The notes beneath the pieces are model-generated. The model was not told the origin of the DNA. It saw nothing but the letters and a program-made list of their open reading frames with translations, and did no database searches. A stretch of 64,000 bases of DNA, from contig JARDYH010000001.1 of assembly GCA_029215795.1 (NCBI GenBank), forward strand, positions 10,590,001-10,654,000. Reading direction: 5' to 3'. The position numbers and the translations under genes are program-made. The first letter of the stretch is position 1; every line of letters begins with the position of its first letter. Of this stretch, positions 9,338 through 20,946 are shown piece by piece. The DNA is from Anniella stebbinsi. Its lineage: Eukaryota > Chordata > Lepidosauria > Squamata > Anniellidae.

Positions 9338-10327
9338 GTACGGCACAAAGATGTTCACTCCTTGCATCTTTTGATGTGCTATGGAATCCACCTTTTAGGT
9401 TTCAAAAGTACACTGGGATTTATATAGCAACAATGTAAGGACTGCTTTGCTTTTCCAGGGATGTTTATTCGATGTCCTCGAAATGGAAAGGGAATAAGGA
9501 ATGGCTGATGGGCATGCTCCATGGATATCTAAATTACACAGCACCTCTGCTGTTGTACTTGATAGAGTGTGACCAGCAGCAAGACAGGACTGGATCATGA
9601 TTCTAGAGAGCCCTCTAGTGGTTAAAGAAAGCATGATCAGATGCCCTGATTTTCTTTCACTACTCTGCATGTGAATCTAAACTTCCTAAAGAAACTTTTT
9701 CCAGGCCAAGTTTGCAAGGGACTGGTGGGTTTCCCCAAATGGCACTACTCCTACTCACTCATTTTGCTGCCATCACCATCTCTTCTTCTCCCATTATCCA
9801 TTTCAGCTTGGTGTCGTCCACCCCCCTCCCACAAAGTTCCATCAATTCCTTCTTCTCCAGGCAGGAAATCTTGCTTCCTTTTCCTGCCCTCACTTTGATG
9901 TCATCCTGAAGGGGAGAAATCCTTCCTGCCCTTGCTCTGATTTGGCTTCAAGGCAATGCCATCAGAGGGAGGGCAGGAGGAGGATGCAACATTATGTCCG
10001 GGGAGGATGGTTCGGAAGGAACATTAGGGGAAAATGGCATGCCCCACCAGCTGAGAAAGTGAATATGTGCTGCAGTAAGTGGAGTGAAAAATCCACATTT
10101 ATTCACATTCCCACCCTTGACCAGCAAAACTCACCACCCATTTCACAGCCTGTACATGGAATGGCTAAGTTCAAGGGAAGCATTTCAGTTGACCTGTGTT
10201 CTGATAATTGCCACAGAGATCCATAAAAGCAGGTAAACTTACTATGGGTTTAGAAAGAGAAGTATGATTTTTTTTTAATGGTAGTCTTAAATAATGATTG
10301 GTTAACTTTGTTGGCAAAACATTCTAG
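9338..10327. other. KLHL4 intron, nothing recognised
   Basis: This 990-bp intron has no clear repeat or coding signal. It ends with TTGGCAAAACATTCTAG. Confidence 0.6.
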
Positions 10328-10499
10328 GTATGACCCCAAAACAGACACTTGGACTACTGTAGCGCCTTTGAGTGTTCCTCGGGATGCTGTGGGAATCTGT
10401 CCTCTTGGAGACAGGTTATATGCCGTCGGTGGCTATGACGGACACGCCTATCTGGACACAGTAGAATCTTACGATGCACAAAACAATGAATGGACGGAG
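10328..10499 (+). CDS. KLHL4: KLHL4 exon: kelch blade ([16 protein letters not shown])
   Basis: The acceptor TTCTAG ends at 10327 and the donor GTAAGT starts at 10500. The 172-nt exon completes the Arg codon, then reads [38 protein letters not shown] and [19 protein letters not shown]. It ends in phase 0. The exon is undisrupted. Confidence 0.95.
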
Positions 10500-10604
10500 G
10501 TAAGTTTCCCTGCTCTCAATGCCCACCATTTTCCTGCTTCTCTATCTGTACTGTGTTCAGATGCTCAGAGGTGGGTTGTTCCCTTAAGTGACTCCACTTC
10601 TTCT

Positions 10605-10990
10605 TAGGGGTGGGGGAGAAATCCATCCAGTTCACATTTCAATAAAAAACATACATAATTTTGCACTTTCTAACACCTAAGACAATGAAAACTCAATTAT
10701 CCTTTGAATTTTATGCTTCTCTAAATTTTGCAATGGCATCCTCCCATCAAAAAACACACATGAGAATGTGCAAATTTTGGGGAAAATAACATTTAAAATT
10801 CATCGTATTAGGAAAATTGTTTGCAAAAAAATATGCAAACATTACGCAAAGATGCATACAACATGTATGTATTAGGAGAAATGCACACAAAAACTGTAAG
10901 CATTTTCTTGTGAACCTATATATATATATATATATATAATCTCAAAGTTTGAGATGAACCACATTTAAGATTGGAAAAATGTGAAACTGA
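10605..10990. other. AT-rich decayed repeat with (TA)n
   Basis: It starts TAGGGGTGGGGGAGAAATCC, a hAT-like end. The interior is rich in GCAAATTT/ATGCAAA words and has a (TA) run at about 10917-10938. No right end or target duplication was identified. Confidence 0.35.
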
Positions 10991-11115
10991 GAAAAACTGT
11001 ATTAGGACCAATCAAAATGCCACAAAGGTTCTTCAGAACCCTTCAGCTGCTGAGGTGGTATAAAAAGCGGGGGGGGGGGGGAAGAAAAGTCCCAACTTAG
11101 ACCAGATGATGTGGC

Positions 11116-11369
11116 ATTTATTTATTTATTGCTTTTATTTATTTATTGCATTTATATTCTGCCTTTTTTCCTCCATGGAACCCAAGGCGGTGTATAATCC
11201 ACCTCCACTCCATTTTATCCTCACAACAAGAACCCTGTGAGGTAGGTTGGGCTAAGAGTCTGTGACTATCCCAAAGTCACCCAGTGGGCTTCCATGGCTG
11301 AGTGGGGACTAGAATCTGGATCTCGCGACTCCCAGTCCAGCACTTTAGCCACTATGCCACACTGGCTAT
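11116..11369 (-). mobile_element. tRNA-derived SINE (TAGTGGTTA-type head)
   Basis: The minus-strand head reads AGCCAGTGTGGCATAGTGGC, then TAAAGTGCTGGACTGGGAGT and the box B-like GATCCAGATTCTAGTCC. The body contains TGGGTGACTTTGGG and ATAAAATGGAGTGGAGG, with a TAAATAAA tail. Other copies are at 47692-47890 (-), 48215-48495 (-) and 55478-55676 (+). This is a common squamate SINE layout; the exact family name is not asserted. Confidence 0.8.
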
Positions 11370-11411
11370 GAGGGATGCAGTTTCGCTCCAGTCTCAAAAT
11401 AAAGATTTGCA

Positions 11412-11545
11412 GGCTAGGGTAGTGTCTACACTACTGCTTTAAAATGTTTTATAACCATAGTGACAACTGTTGGGGCTCAGGACACACTCCATATACACCT
11501 TTCAAACTGTTTTCCAAGTGTCATATCCTGCTTGGTCTCAATGAG
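11412..11545. mobile_element. Partial copy of the CTACACTACTGCTTTA MITE family
   Basis: GTCTACACTACTGCTTTA, GTGACAACTGTTGGGGC and CATATCCTGCTTGG match one half of the element at 63025-63285. It lies within the last KLHL4 intron. Confidence 0.6.
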
Positions 11546-11794
11546 AACGAGTCACTGATAGGTGTTGCAAGGATCCGATTATACTTACCAATGCATTTTG
11601 TGATAGAGAAGCAATGCCTGCCATCTGTTTCTGAAATCATAATGCTTATAAAGTGGATATAGATCCTCCTGCTCATGGCATGCCTCCCATTAAGCCTGAA
11701 TGGATCTTACTCCAGTCCATCTAGACTTAATTTCAGCCAGCATGGTTGGGGAGCCACATTGTTTCAACGTTTCTCTGGTACTCACCACAAATAA

Positions 11795-12180
11795 CTCAGT
11801 CAATCAATCTTTATTATTAATAGTCCGCGGACCATAATATCCACCTTGAAATATTAAAACATTAATTTAAGACAGAAGAATTCAACTGCAGGGATTACAT
11901 ACAAATTGCAGCCTAAAAAATCAGGGATCAATATATCAAGCGTGAATTAACTGAGATCTACAACTAACTGCTATACAAAGAAATTTAGCAACTTTCAAAG
12001 TTATGTACTTATTTGTGCCTTTAAGAAGTAACTCAGAACTCCCTCTTGCCTGAGGTGGAACACACAAGTCCCTGAGTTGGCATAAGGCAGAAGCACAGAA
12101 TGACAGACCTTACATTAGCAAAGTCAGATATTAAATTTAGGTGGTGTACTAGGTAAAAAAAAAGCCAATTGTCGCCAAGT
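11795..12180. other. Possible retroelement 3' end, otherwise unrecognised intron
   Basis: TCAATCAATCTTTATTATTA at about 11800 looks like the reversed tail of a LINE-type element. The rest of 11546-12378 has nothing that I can identify with confidence. Confidence 0.25.
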
Positions 12181-12378
12181 TGAGAGTATGTCTTAGTGGT
12201 TGGAGGGAATGGAGGATTCAGTGCAAAATCTCTCTACGGGTGGTAGAAAATCATCTTCCTCTGGTGGTAGATTCTGCCCTGAATGGCTGAATATGATATT
12301 TTCCAAAGCACATTAAACAAAAAACCAAACCAAACCAGGGTGATAGAAAGAGTTAACTAAGTACCTTCTGTTTTATAG

Positions 12379-12438
12379 GAAGTTCCAGTCAACATAGGAA
12401 GAGCTGGAGCCTGTGTTGTCGTTGTAAAGCTGCCGTGA
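12379..12438 (+). CDS. KLHL4: KLHL4 terminal coding exon segment with stop codon
   Basis: The acceptor TTTATAG ends at 12378. The exon reads EVPVNIGRAGACVVVVKLP followed by TGA at 12436-12438. This is the conserved KLHL4 C-terminus, which closes the last propeller blade. The 3' UTR must begin at 12439. No confident polyadenylation signal could be assigned, because the next 400 bp contain no AATAAA and then run into a CR1 copy. Confidence 0.95.
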   Translation, partial: EVPVNIGRAGACVVVVKLP

Positions 12439-12805
12439 CGGATGTTTTTGGGGGTGAAGTAATAACATGAGCACAGCTCCACAAAGCAGCACGGACAGAA
12501 GAGGAGGAAATGCATCCTTGAAAGCCAGTCACATTGCTTTCATTGCAGAAGGAGGAATGAAAAGGATGAGCCACTGTGGAGCCGGAGCATCAAAACAGCA
12601 TTTCTCTGCATTCCAAAGACAAACTCAGCAGATCTTCACTTATCGTGGTGATGTTAACCTCTGTCCATAGGGAAGAGCTGGGCACACATGGTGCTTAAGA
12701 AAAGGCAAAGGGAGAGCAAATTCTAAACTGGGGTGGGGTGGGGAGGGCACCTCAATTTTGTGTCAAGAACAGCCAATCATACAGCTCCGAAGGACTAGTG
12801 TCCTT

Positions 12806-13325
12806 TTGCATAAGAACATAAGAAGAGCCCTGCTGGATCTGACCAAGGGTCCATCTAGTCCAGTACCTGTTCACACAGTGGCCAACCAGTTGTCGACCAA
12901 GGACCAACAAAGCAGGACATGGATGCAACAGCACCCTCCCACTCATGTTCCCAAGCAACTGGTGCACACAGGCTTACTGCCTTGGATACTGGAGGTAGCA
13001 CAGAGCCATCAGGGCTAGTAGCCTTTGATAGCCTTCTCCTCTAGGAATTTATCCAACCCCCCTTTTAAAGCCATCCAAATTGGTGGCCATTGCTATTTCT
13101 TGTGGTAGTGAATTCCATAGCTTACCTATGTGCTGGGTGAAGAAGTCCTGCCTTTTACCTGCCCTGAAACTCCCACCAATCAGCTTCATGGGATGTGACC
13201 CCTGTGGGTTCTAGTATTTTGAGAGAGGGAGAAAAATGTCTCCCTATCCGCATTCTCCATACCATGCATCCTTTTGTACACCTCTCTCATGGCTCCAAAA
13301 TGATGCGTGGTGTGGAAAATGTGGA
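12806..13325 (-). mobile_element. CR1 LINE 3' end (TTCTTATG-tail subfamily)
   Basis: The plus strand reads CATAAGAACATAAGAAGAGC, CTGCTGGATCTGACCAAGG and later GTGGCCAACCAGTTGTCGAC, the reverse complement of CR1 3' regions such as 32417-32860. The 3'-terminal octamer repeat (TTCTTATG) is the CR1 signature. The sequence is non-coding. Confidence 0.85.
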
Positions 13326-13742
13326 GAATTGCTTTCTTGCATAAGCAGGATGCAATACTTGCATACTTCTTGATACAGGGAAGTAGGATAAGGAGCTATG
13401 TTGTACCTGACCTTTCTCCTCCCTCACCACTGGAACGTTTGTTTGCTTACTCCCTATGCTCTATAGCACAGCAGGCATCAGTACCTGGCGTCATTGGGTA
13501 GCTGTCAGGGACCCAGCACCCGGCAGGGGCCACTGTTGATGCCTGCCCTGGGCTCCTCTTCATTTCATTTTTTTCTGGCCCAGCATGTCAAGCAGCACCA
13601 TGCTGCTGGAACTAGCTAACCTTGTCATGTCTCACAATGTCCCTGACCTAGCGTGATTCGGGGACACTGCAGAAAATGAAAAGGGTGTCTAAACCCAGGG
13701 GGCTCAGCATGGCTCGGAACACTGCCACCACAGCCAGGTAAC

Positions 13743-14110
13743 CTAGGGGTGTGCGAATCAGCAAAGTACCAGCTCATCGAGGTTCGCCAAATCCCACCTC
13801 GAAGCTCAATCCACATTGTGAGGTTTCTGTCTTTTTGCACAAAAGAATGTGTGCATGTTGAGTGCATTCCCCCCCACCCCCGAATGTACACATGGATGGT
13901 GAGTGCATTTTTGACATGTATGCATTGTCTCCCATTGATTAAAGTGTGTTTGCATGGGTGAAAAGTATGCATTTTTCATGCACGTTTTTGAATGCCTTTT
14001 TGTGTTCCACGAATCGCATTGAAAATGTACGGGCTTTAACCACAGGTTGTGTTTGGGTCCATATTCAATTTCAGGAGGTGAAAACTAGGTAAATTCTGTC
14101 CAAAGACAAA
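13743..14110. mobile_element. Left end of a hAT-like element
   Basis: It begins CTAGGGGTGTGCGAATCAGC, matching the TAGGGGTGTG terminus of the 50-kb element. GCATGTATGCATT-type words follow. The right end and target duplication are not found, so the limits are approximate. Confidence 0.4.
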
Positions 14111-15771
14111 CTGAAACAAATTTCTCATGCAACCGTTGGTTCATCCTGCTTCTTTGCCAGGGCTCTGCCCCATCCAACTTGTTTCAAAGCACCCAGAAGC
14201 ACATACAAAGAAAGGGGGGGGGTCAACACAAGACCCCACCATCAGGGCAACTCTGGACACATCCTATCAGGTCTGGTCAACTGGGGTCAAATCCCATTGG
14301 ATCAGGTTAAGTGTGGCCAAGCCCTGTGGTGTCAGGTCAGGTCAGCTGAAGAGCAAGGCAAGGTTAGACCACACAGGCTCTTTAAGGACCATGGCCAGCT
14401 CCAAGTTCACTGAGACTCAACCAAAATAACCTGTTGACACAGCAACAGTCAGGGGCTTTCTGAAGCTTTATAAAGCCAGCAGCTCAAGGCCTGCAGTGAG
14501 CTCCACCCCCTCAGAGAAGCAGTTTGTTCCTTAAAGGGCTACTGCCTGGTTTGTATCCTCTGGGCTCCTATGGGGTAGGGGTGGTGAAGACTGAAATGGG
14601 GAAATGTCCTCTGCATCTGAGGGGTTAAGTAGAGGCACATCCTCTGGCCTGGAGTTGGGTTAATGGAGGGAGTCTCCTCTGCCTCTTTGGAGCTGGAGAA
14701 TGGGTAAAGGCTGGGGGATATGACAAGCCCCTTCAAACCTCGATCCAACCTTGAGATATCACCAGAGAATGCTCATGAATTTCCAGTGATTGGGAGCACA
14801 GAAGCGCCATCCCTGCCCCTCCCTGAACCATGTGTCGATATCAGTGGTTATTGTTCTACCTCTTTGTGTGTGTATGGAAGAGAACTATTGAAGGGTCACA
14901 AACGCAATGAACACCTTTGGCTGGTTTCAGATGTGGGGTGGGGTGGAAGAGAGTCTAAGACCCAAAGGTCAAGTAGCTTGTAGGTTAGAGAAACAGGCAG
15001 CAATTCAAATACAGTGCTACACTCACATTTCTGGAATTGCTCAATAGAAAAAAGATTGGAAGACCTAATTCATATGGCAGTTCCCTTCAACCTTTCAAGA
15101 CCGTGCAAACATGGAATCCACTACTGATGTTTAAAACATATGATGATTTTTTTAAAAAATCTTTACCTTACATAGATTTGTCCTCCTTTCTCCATTTCAC
15201 TCCTCTCCCCTCCATCAACAATCGTGGCACAATTGGTGCAGCCTACCTTAGGTCATGTGGATTGCTTGCAACCCACCAGTCAAGGACCAATCGATTAGGG
15301 CATGACTGTATTCAGATCCTTCTACTTTCAGCGCAAAGTCTTTAGCTCCAAATAGAAGTGGGGAAAGGTGGCATGATAGACACTGTCTCAACTTCAGGAG
15401 GAAGTTTCCAAAATCTGCCATTTCACCTTCTTTCAAACAAAAGGGGAACAACGCAATGTATCTTCAATGAGAAGCATAGGTAGAAGGAACCTCAATGTGG
15501 TGGTTCAGGGAATGGAGGCAATGATCTATTGCATCCAAGAGCAGATGGATGTGACCTAAATAAGTAGGCAGTGGAGATGAACTTTAGATATGTCAAAGCT
15601 GGGCCGTGGACACTAGTCTGTAGTCAGTGTAGAGCCACAGAAAAGCCAGGATGGAAGAGAACATCAGAATTGAAGGACCAATTGGGAGGAAGGATCAAGA
15701 AGCAAGCTAGACGTCAGAGCTAAAGGACAACCAAAGGATACAGGAACACACCAGATCTCAGGAAGAGATTG
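14111..15771. other. Non-coding, nothing recognised
   Basis: No exon, RNA gene or known repeat was identified. The short open frames on both strands lack domains. Confidence 0.5.
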
Positions 15772-15960
15772 GGCCTGTTCAGACAACAGACTGAGCCATG
15801 GTTAGGCTGCTAACCCTTTTGCAGCAAATGGTTAGTGAGCATGTTTAAACCATGGTTATGTAGCCACCATGGTTAGGAATGGTTCACATGATACACTAAG
15901 CCATAATGTTTAGCTCAAAATGCTAAAGCACCATGGCTTAGCGTCTCGTCTGAACAAGGT
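15772..15960. mobile_element. MITE of the CTGTTCAGAC / AAGCCATGG family
   Basis: The ends CCTGTTCAGACAACA and GTCTGAACAAGG are inverted. Inside are the repeated words AACCATGGTT and AAGCCAT. The copy at 27668-27856 is in the opposite orientation (CTGTTCAGACAACACACCAA ... CATCTGAACAGG). There is no coding capacity. Confidence 0.65.
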
Positions 15961-17340
15961 CAGAGTTACTCAGGTATCACTCAACTGAATCAAGAAGCTC
16001 TCTTGTGCTCCTTCCTGTCCAACAGAGGCATTGCTAGTGTGGGGCCCATGGAGTGCCAGCCCCAAATCTGTTTACCAGGCCTTCAGATCTTTCCTCACAA
16101 CTTCCAAGCGGAAGGGTTTCTCCTTGGCTTAATTGCCATGGGGGATTTTCAAGGGGTGGTGGTGGTCAAAACTTGGTTGACCCTCCCTAGATACTCCAAC
16201 ATTCCACCCACCCCAATCTCCCTGCACAGCCACGAAGCTTAGAAAACACACATACCCTCCATTGGTGCCGATACAACTCCCCCCCCCTAAGCTTAATTGC
16301 ATTCATGTATTTACGTGTTCATAAAAAACTCTCCAACCAATAACTCTTTTTTGTGCATTTGTTCACCCAGTTCACAGAGATTGCAAATCAAAAGGAATTG
16401 CTGTTTTAGAAAGGTCTAGGGATGGGGTGGAAATTAAACCATTTTTTAAAAAAAATATTGGTGTGATTTGAATGGATAATTAATTGGCTGGTTTTGCTTT
16501 CTGTAAAATGTAAATAAATCCTTGTAATTATTTCTAAATGTGGATAGATAGATTTAAATTAGCATATGTATGTGTTATGCAGATTTGTGTCCCATGGATC
16601 TGGTCCCCGAATATTTTACGTGCCTAGCAAAGCTCCTGCTGTGCTGTCCAGGATGATCCAGTTGACAGCCTGGGTAGGTAGTCCAGGGCATAGGGTACTA
16701 AGCTGCCTAGCCAGAGGTTGTAATGTGCAGTTCAGTAACTCACCACATGGGGCACCACACACAAACCTAAAAGACTCCTGGTTCCAGCCAGATAAAATAA
16801 AATACATTGGCATTATGGAAGAGCAGAGTTAATACACCATGGTTTTGATGGGGAGGGGAGGAAAGCCTTTGTAGTTGCTGTTATCAAAAGCCCTAGTCTA
16901 TCAGTAGTTGATCTTTTAGTGATATATCAGTACCTGCTGATCTCCCTTCTATCTATACCCAGTTCTAGGAACACAATAATGTTTTCTCCATAAGAATATG
17001 CCCCCGAAATGAGAATGCAAAATGGAGATGGAGCATAACATTTGCGCTTTGACAAAACCGCACTGCTGCTATTATCATATCACCCGCCATGTGTTCATTG
17101 ATTCCTGGAACTGTCTTCACTTCGCAAACCCATCTGTTGGAACTGTTGGAACCAATCTGGCTCTCTCTGGAATAATCACCGTGGGTTAAGACCCTGCCGC
17201 CAGTAAGGCTGAAATGTAATCACGTTTGTGAATGAAATGTATGCAGTGAAAATATGTATATCATATTGATACGAAAAGTCTGCAACCTCAGCAACGGAGC
17301 ACAAACCTCGTGGTGCGTTCAGAGAAATAAATTGTACAGC
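15961..17340. other. Non-coding, nothing recognised
   Basis: No gene or clear repeat is visible. AT-rich stretches lie at 16430-16560, including an AATAAA near 16513 that could be anything. Confidence 0.5.
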
Positions 17341-17347
17341 CAGGACT

Positions 17348-17771
17348 AGGGATGTATGGATTGAGCAAAATCTGTTGCGTCTGTGTTTCGTGGATTGTGA
17401 GGCACCTTTTGTTCTATCATCTGCCCCTTGTGGGAATCGGATTTCCCCCCCAGTTTCTGAATTTGGCAAATCTGTGCAAATTTGAAAGTGCGCAAATGTG
17501 CAAAATTCTCCCCAAACATGAAAATTCTCCCCAAATGTGCATTTTCATGCATTAGCCTATGTTGGGAATGCACATGTATGGCCAGTTTTTTTAAATGAGT
17601 ATTTTTCTATGGTGAAATTTGCATGAAATTACCAAAGGTTAGGATAATGGTCTGCAAGTCCTTGGACTCCATCTGAGAGGTCGAAAGGCTCATTTACTGT
17701 GGAATCTGCAGGTTGGATTGCTAAAAGGCTGAACTCATTTGGTTCCATTATGGATTTCTCCAACATCTCTA
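17348..17771. mobile_element. hAT-like element with degenerate 8-bp TSD
   Basis: It starts TAGGGATGTATGG and ends CAACATCTCTA. The flanking octamers GCCAGGAC (17340-17347) and ACCAGGAT (17772-17779) agree at six of eight positions. The interior GAGGCACCTTTTGTTCTATC and GCAAATTTGAAAGTGCG matches the element at 4436-4869. There is no transposase. Confidence 0.65.
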
Positions 17772-17954
17772 ACCAGGATGGGTGTGCTGCAGGTATCATT
17801 AACATAAGTGTATTTAGGGTTTCACTTGAAATGATGTCAAATACTAAAAAGAGCAATTGAATATCCACTTGCAGTGGGAAGGAAACCAGGCTAGTATGTT
17901 GTGAATTGGGCATGGAAATGTATCCCCCACTGGTACAGTGGTGTCGAGAGGGAA

Positions 17955-18125
17955 GGTCCCATAGCTCAGTGGACACTTCATGTGGAAGGTTCCGGGTACA
18001 ATTCCTGCCATCTGCAATTCAAGGATCCCTGATAGCAAATGCTGGGAAAGACCTCTGCTTGGGATCTTGAAGTTCTGCTGCCAGCAGACAAAGCAGAGCT
18101 AGATGGTCAAATAGTTTGATTCAGT
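17955..18125 (+). mobile_element. tRNA-Ala-derived SINE
   Basis: The head reads CATAGCTCAGTGG (box A-like) and GGTTCCGGGTACAATTCC (box B-like). The body contains GGGAAAGACCTCTGC and GCTAGATGGTCAA. It is a diverged plus-strand copy of the family at 7148-7333. Confidence 0.65.
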
Positions 18126-19187
18126 AGCTTCGTGAGGGTCCAGGAGCCAAGGCAGTTTCTGAATGACGGGCCATTGCTCCTGCCCTTCTTTTGTCCCATT
18201 GGCTGCCTCTCACCCCATGCTCTGGCCCCTCGTCCTGTCTGCTGTCTCCCATCCAGCCACCATGTACTGCTTGCTCCCTTCTCTCCAGCGCTTTTGCTGC
18301 ATGAGGTGTGTTCAGCATGTGCACCAGTTGCCACCATGCGCCGCCCTACTGCTCGGTCTGTGTGGTCACCCCCAGGACTCTTTTAGAGTAGAATAGGATA
18401 CCTTTGGTGACAAGGTATCACAGTTCCAAATGACAAGTATTACAGTGTGCAGACTGTGAGACCCACAATGAATTTTAAGATTGGAGGTGTGACCGAAAGA
18501 ATGCCAGTCCAAGTTTGACTCGGTATTCGCCGCTTCAAGGGTTCATGGTCTATTGGTTTCAGTCAGATACTAGTTCTCTTGAAGGAACGCTGGGGTGAAG
18601 TGTTCCTCCGCCCTTCAAGGGTGGAGGGGGAAGACTGTACTCCATAAAGTAATTCTTCTGCTTGAGCTGACCCCACTAATGACATTTCCCCCTTGTCTCT
18701 TTTGCCTCCAAGTTGGCAACTTAGGGGCCAGGGGAACTCCTCAGGTGGGCTGGATTTGCTTCAGGGTCAAGTAGTTGCTGACCCCTATAATAGTGTCACA
18801 AAACTGTCAGCAGTCTTTGATTTTCACCCTTACAATGAAGTTTACATAAAAAAAGAATAAGATCCCCCTTTTAGTGTGTGTGTGTGTGTGTGTGTGGGGA
18901 AACAGCACATGCAAATCCATTTCCCTTCATATGACATCCTATGAACTCTCTCTCTCTCTCTCTCTCTCTCTTTGTATGCACACATGCACAAAAGAATATT
19001 CTTCATTTCTGATAATTTCACATAGTCCCATCATCCAAACAAAGGGAATGTTACACTGTATATAAGAAGCTTTGATCTGCGTGGGTGGGGGAGATTTTGA
19101 TTGTATAAGTTTCAATGTACACCATTTTGCAAGATGATTTTTTTTTTTTTGGTCTTTTTTTTTTAAAAAATATCTCTTTGTGACTCA
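18126..19187. other. Non-coding with (GT)n and (CT)n microsatellites
   Basis: (GT)n lies at 18874-18896 and (CT)n at about 18948-18971, with poly-T/A runs at 19138-19170. No gene is recognised. The T-rich/A-rich junction near 19160-19194 is a typical LINE-1 landing site. Confidence 0.7.
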
Positions 19188-19202
19188 GAAAAAAGTAATT
19201 GT
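19188..19202. repeat. LINE-1 target-site duplication, 5' copy
   Basis: GAAAAAAGTAATTGT here is identical to 24897-24911. The 15-bp length and A-rich start are typical of endonuclease-primed LINE-1 insertion. Confidence 0.9.
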
Positions 19203-19771
19203 GGGGGGCGTGGCCAAGCAGATCATGGAGTGAGTCGCAAATCCTTCATCCTCCGAAAGAAGCAATGAATTAATTGTAAATTCCCTATCTTAAAAGCGTC
19301 CTCTGTTGCATTTAAGTCTGCTATGGAGAGGGGGAAGCTTGCCAAAGAGATTGCAGCTGGAATGAGATTTATGGCTTTATAACCGGCTCGGCAGAAGGGA
19401 GGAGACGGACCAACAGCTTTGTAGCAGTGCTGTGAAGGTAATTAAAAGACGTATTTATGATTGCGGGCTGAAGGCTGTAGAGAACAGAACGATTGCTAGC
19501 ATTCAGAAAAGAGACTTTTAAGACTTTTAAGCTTTTAGGCTCTGAAAGATTGCTAGCTGTATAACGGTCTGGCTGAGAAGCCCGAGGAGAAACGAAACTA
19601 AAAAAAAAAAGCCGGAGGGAGAGAAAGAGACTTTGATTACTGGCTAGAAGTGGCTTGTGCTTATCGGATAGGCTTGAAAGGTGGATGAGCAAGAAGAAAA
19701 TAACTTCTTGGAGCCGAACTAAGGGAGATAAGCCGTCCGATAGAAGTTTCAGGCTTGTCCGTACTGACAAA

Positions 19772-20704
19772 ATGGCGGATAAGGATTCTGAAAAGCCAAA
19801 AAAGCAATCCCCGAGTCATGCCGGAAATGCTAGTTCTAAGATTGGAACTAAGCCAGGAGCAATTCCTAAAATAACCACAGGGAGGCAAGCTGACCCAACA
19901 GATGAGTTGCTTCAGAATTTTCAAAAAATGTTGGATCTGGCAATATTAAAGCAAGATGGAAATATTGAGCAGGCTTTACTCAAACAAGAAGATCGATTGG
20001 CAAAGAGGATTGCTGATTCACAGCAGCAGCTTTTAGCAGGACTCCAAAAGGTGGAGAAAGAGGTTGGAGCTTTGCAGGAAGAAACTGGAGAACTAAAGGT
20101 TTTATACAAGAAGCAACAGGAACAGCTAACGCAACAGGATTTACGGCTTATAGCGATGGAAGATCGGGACAGGAGAGCAAATCTACGCATAAGATCTTTT
20201 GGGGAGAGGCAAGCGGAGACCCCTAACAGTATAAGAGAATTAATTTTGGCATGGGCCAAACAGTTGATGCCACAGGAAGATTGGAGAATGGAAGATATTG
20301 AGCGGGCCCATAGGGTTGGATTTGGAAAGTCAAGAGAGCTCCCAAGAGATATTATTGTGAAATTTGCTAACTACTATAAAAAAGAAAAATTAATGCAAGC
20401 AATTAGAAGTCAAGGCCAACCGACGCTTCAAGCAACACCAATTGAGGTTTTCCAGGATTTATGCCCTCAGACCATCCAGTGGAGGAAGAGCGTTAGAATA
20501 TGCACAGGGGCATTGAAGATGAAATCGATCTCCTATAATTGGGGATACCCAGTTTTCTTGAGGTTCAAGTGGAACGGGAAGCAGCAAAGAATAACATCTT
20601 GTGAGCAAGGAATCGAGTTGTTGGAGGAGCTGGGCATAATGGATGCCACATCGGTTGGAGAGGAGAAGCAAGACGAAGGCGCGGCAGGAGGGAGCAATGA
20701 ATAG
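19772..20704 (+). CDS. LINE-1 ORF1 protein (RNA-binding coiled-coil trimer)
   Basis: The ORF runs from ATG at 19772 (context ACAAAATGG) to TAG. It has 310 codons; the open frame extends upstream to 19655, giving 349 codons. A lysine/serine-rich N-terminus is followed by a coiled coil (about residues 50-150, for example LAKRIADSQQQLLAGLQKVE). The RRM and C-terminal domain then have RRANLRIRSFGE, DIERAHRVG, PRDIIVKFANYYKKE and FLRFKWNGKQQRI. Family knowledge: ORF1p coats LINE-1 RNA as a trimer and acts as a nucleic-acid chaperone. The frame is intact. The upstream start at 19655 is less likely because its extension is not ORF1-like. Confidence 0.9.
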   Translation: MADKDSEKPKKQSPSHAGNASSKIGTKPGAIPKITTGRQADPTDELLQNFQKMLDLAILKQDGNIEQALLKQEDRLAKRIADSQQQLLAGLQKVEKEVGALQEETGELKVLYKKQQEQLTQQDLRLIAMEDRDRRANLRIRSFGERQAETPNSIRELILAWAKQLMPQEDWRMEDIERAHRVGFGKSRELPRDIIVKFANYYKKEKLMQAIRSQGQPTLQATPIEVFQDLCPQTIQWRKSVRICTGALKMKSISYNWGYPVFLRFKWNGKQQRITSCEQGIELLEELGIMDATSVGEEKQDEGAAGGSNE

Positions 20705-20946
20705 ACTTTAATATATTGTAAGAGAGATAGGGAGAAGAGGAGACTTGGAGGGGAGGGTAGACGTCATTCCGGAATGTTGGGCCGAGTTCCCCCCCCCCAA
20801 GAGTTCTAAGAAGATTGGGACCAAAGCCCAGCAAGCTGGTGAGGAGGGGGGTGAATTGGGGGTGAATGTGGGGGGGAGGGTTAGGGGGGAGGGGGTATGT
20901 GTTACACAGAGGGAGACCGACTTAAAGACTTGTGTGAAAGAGAGAG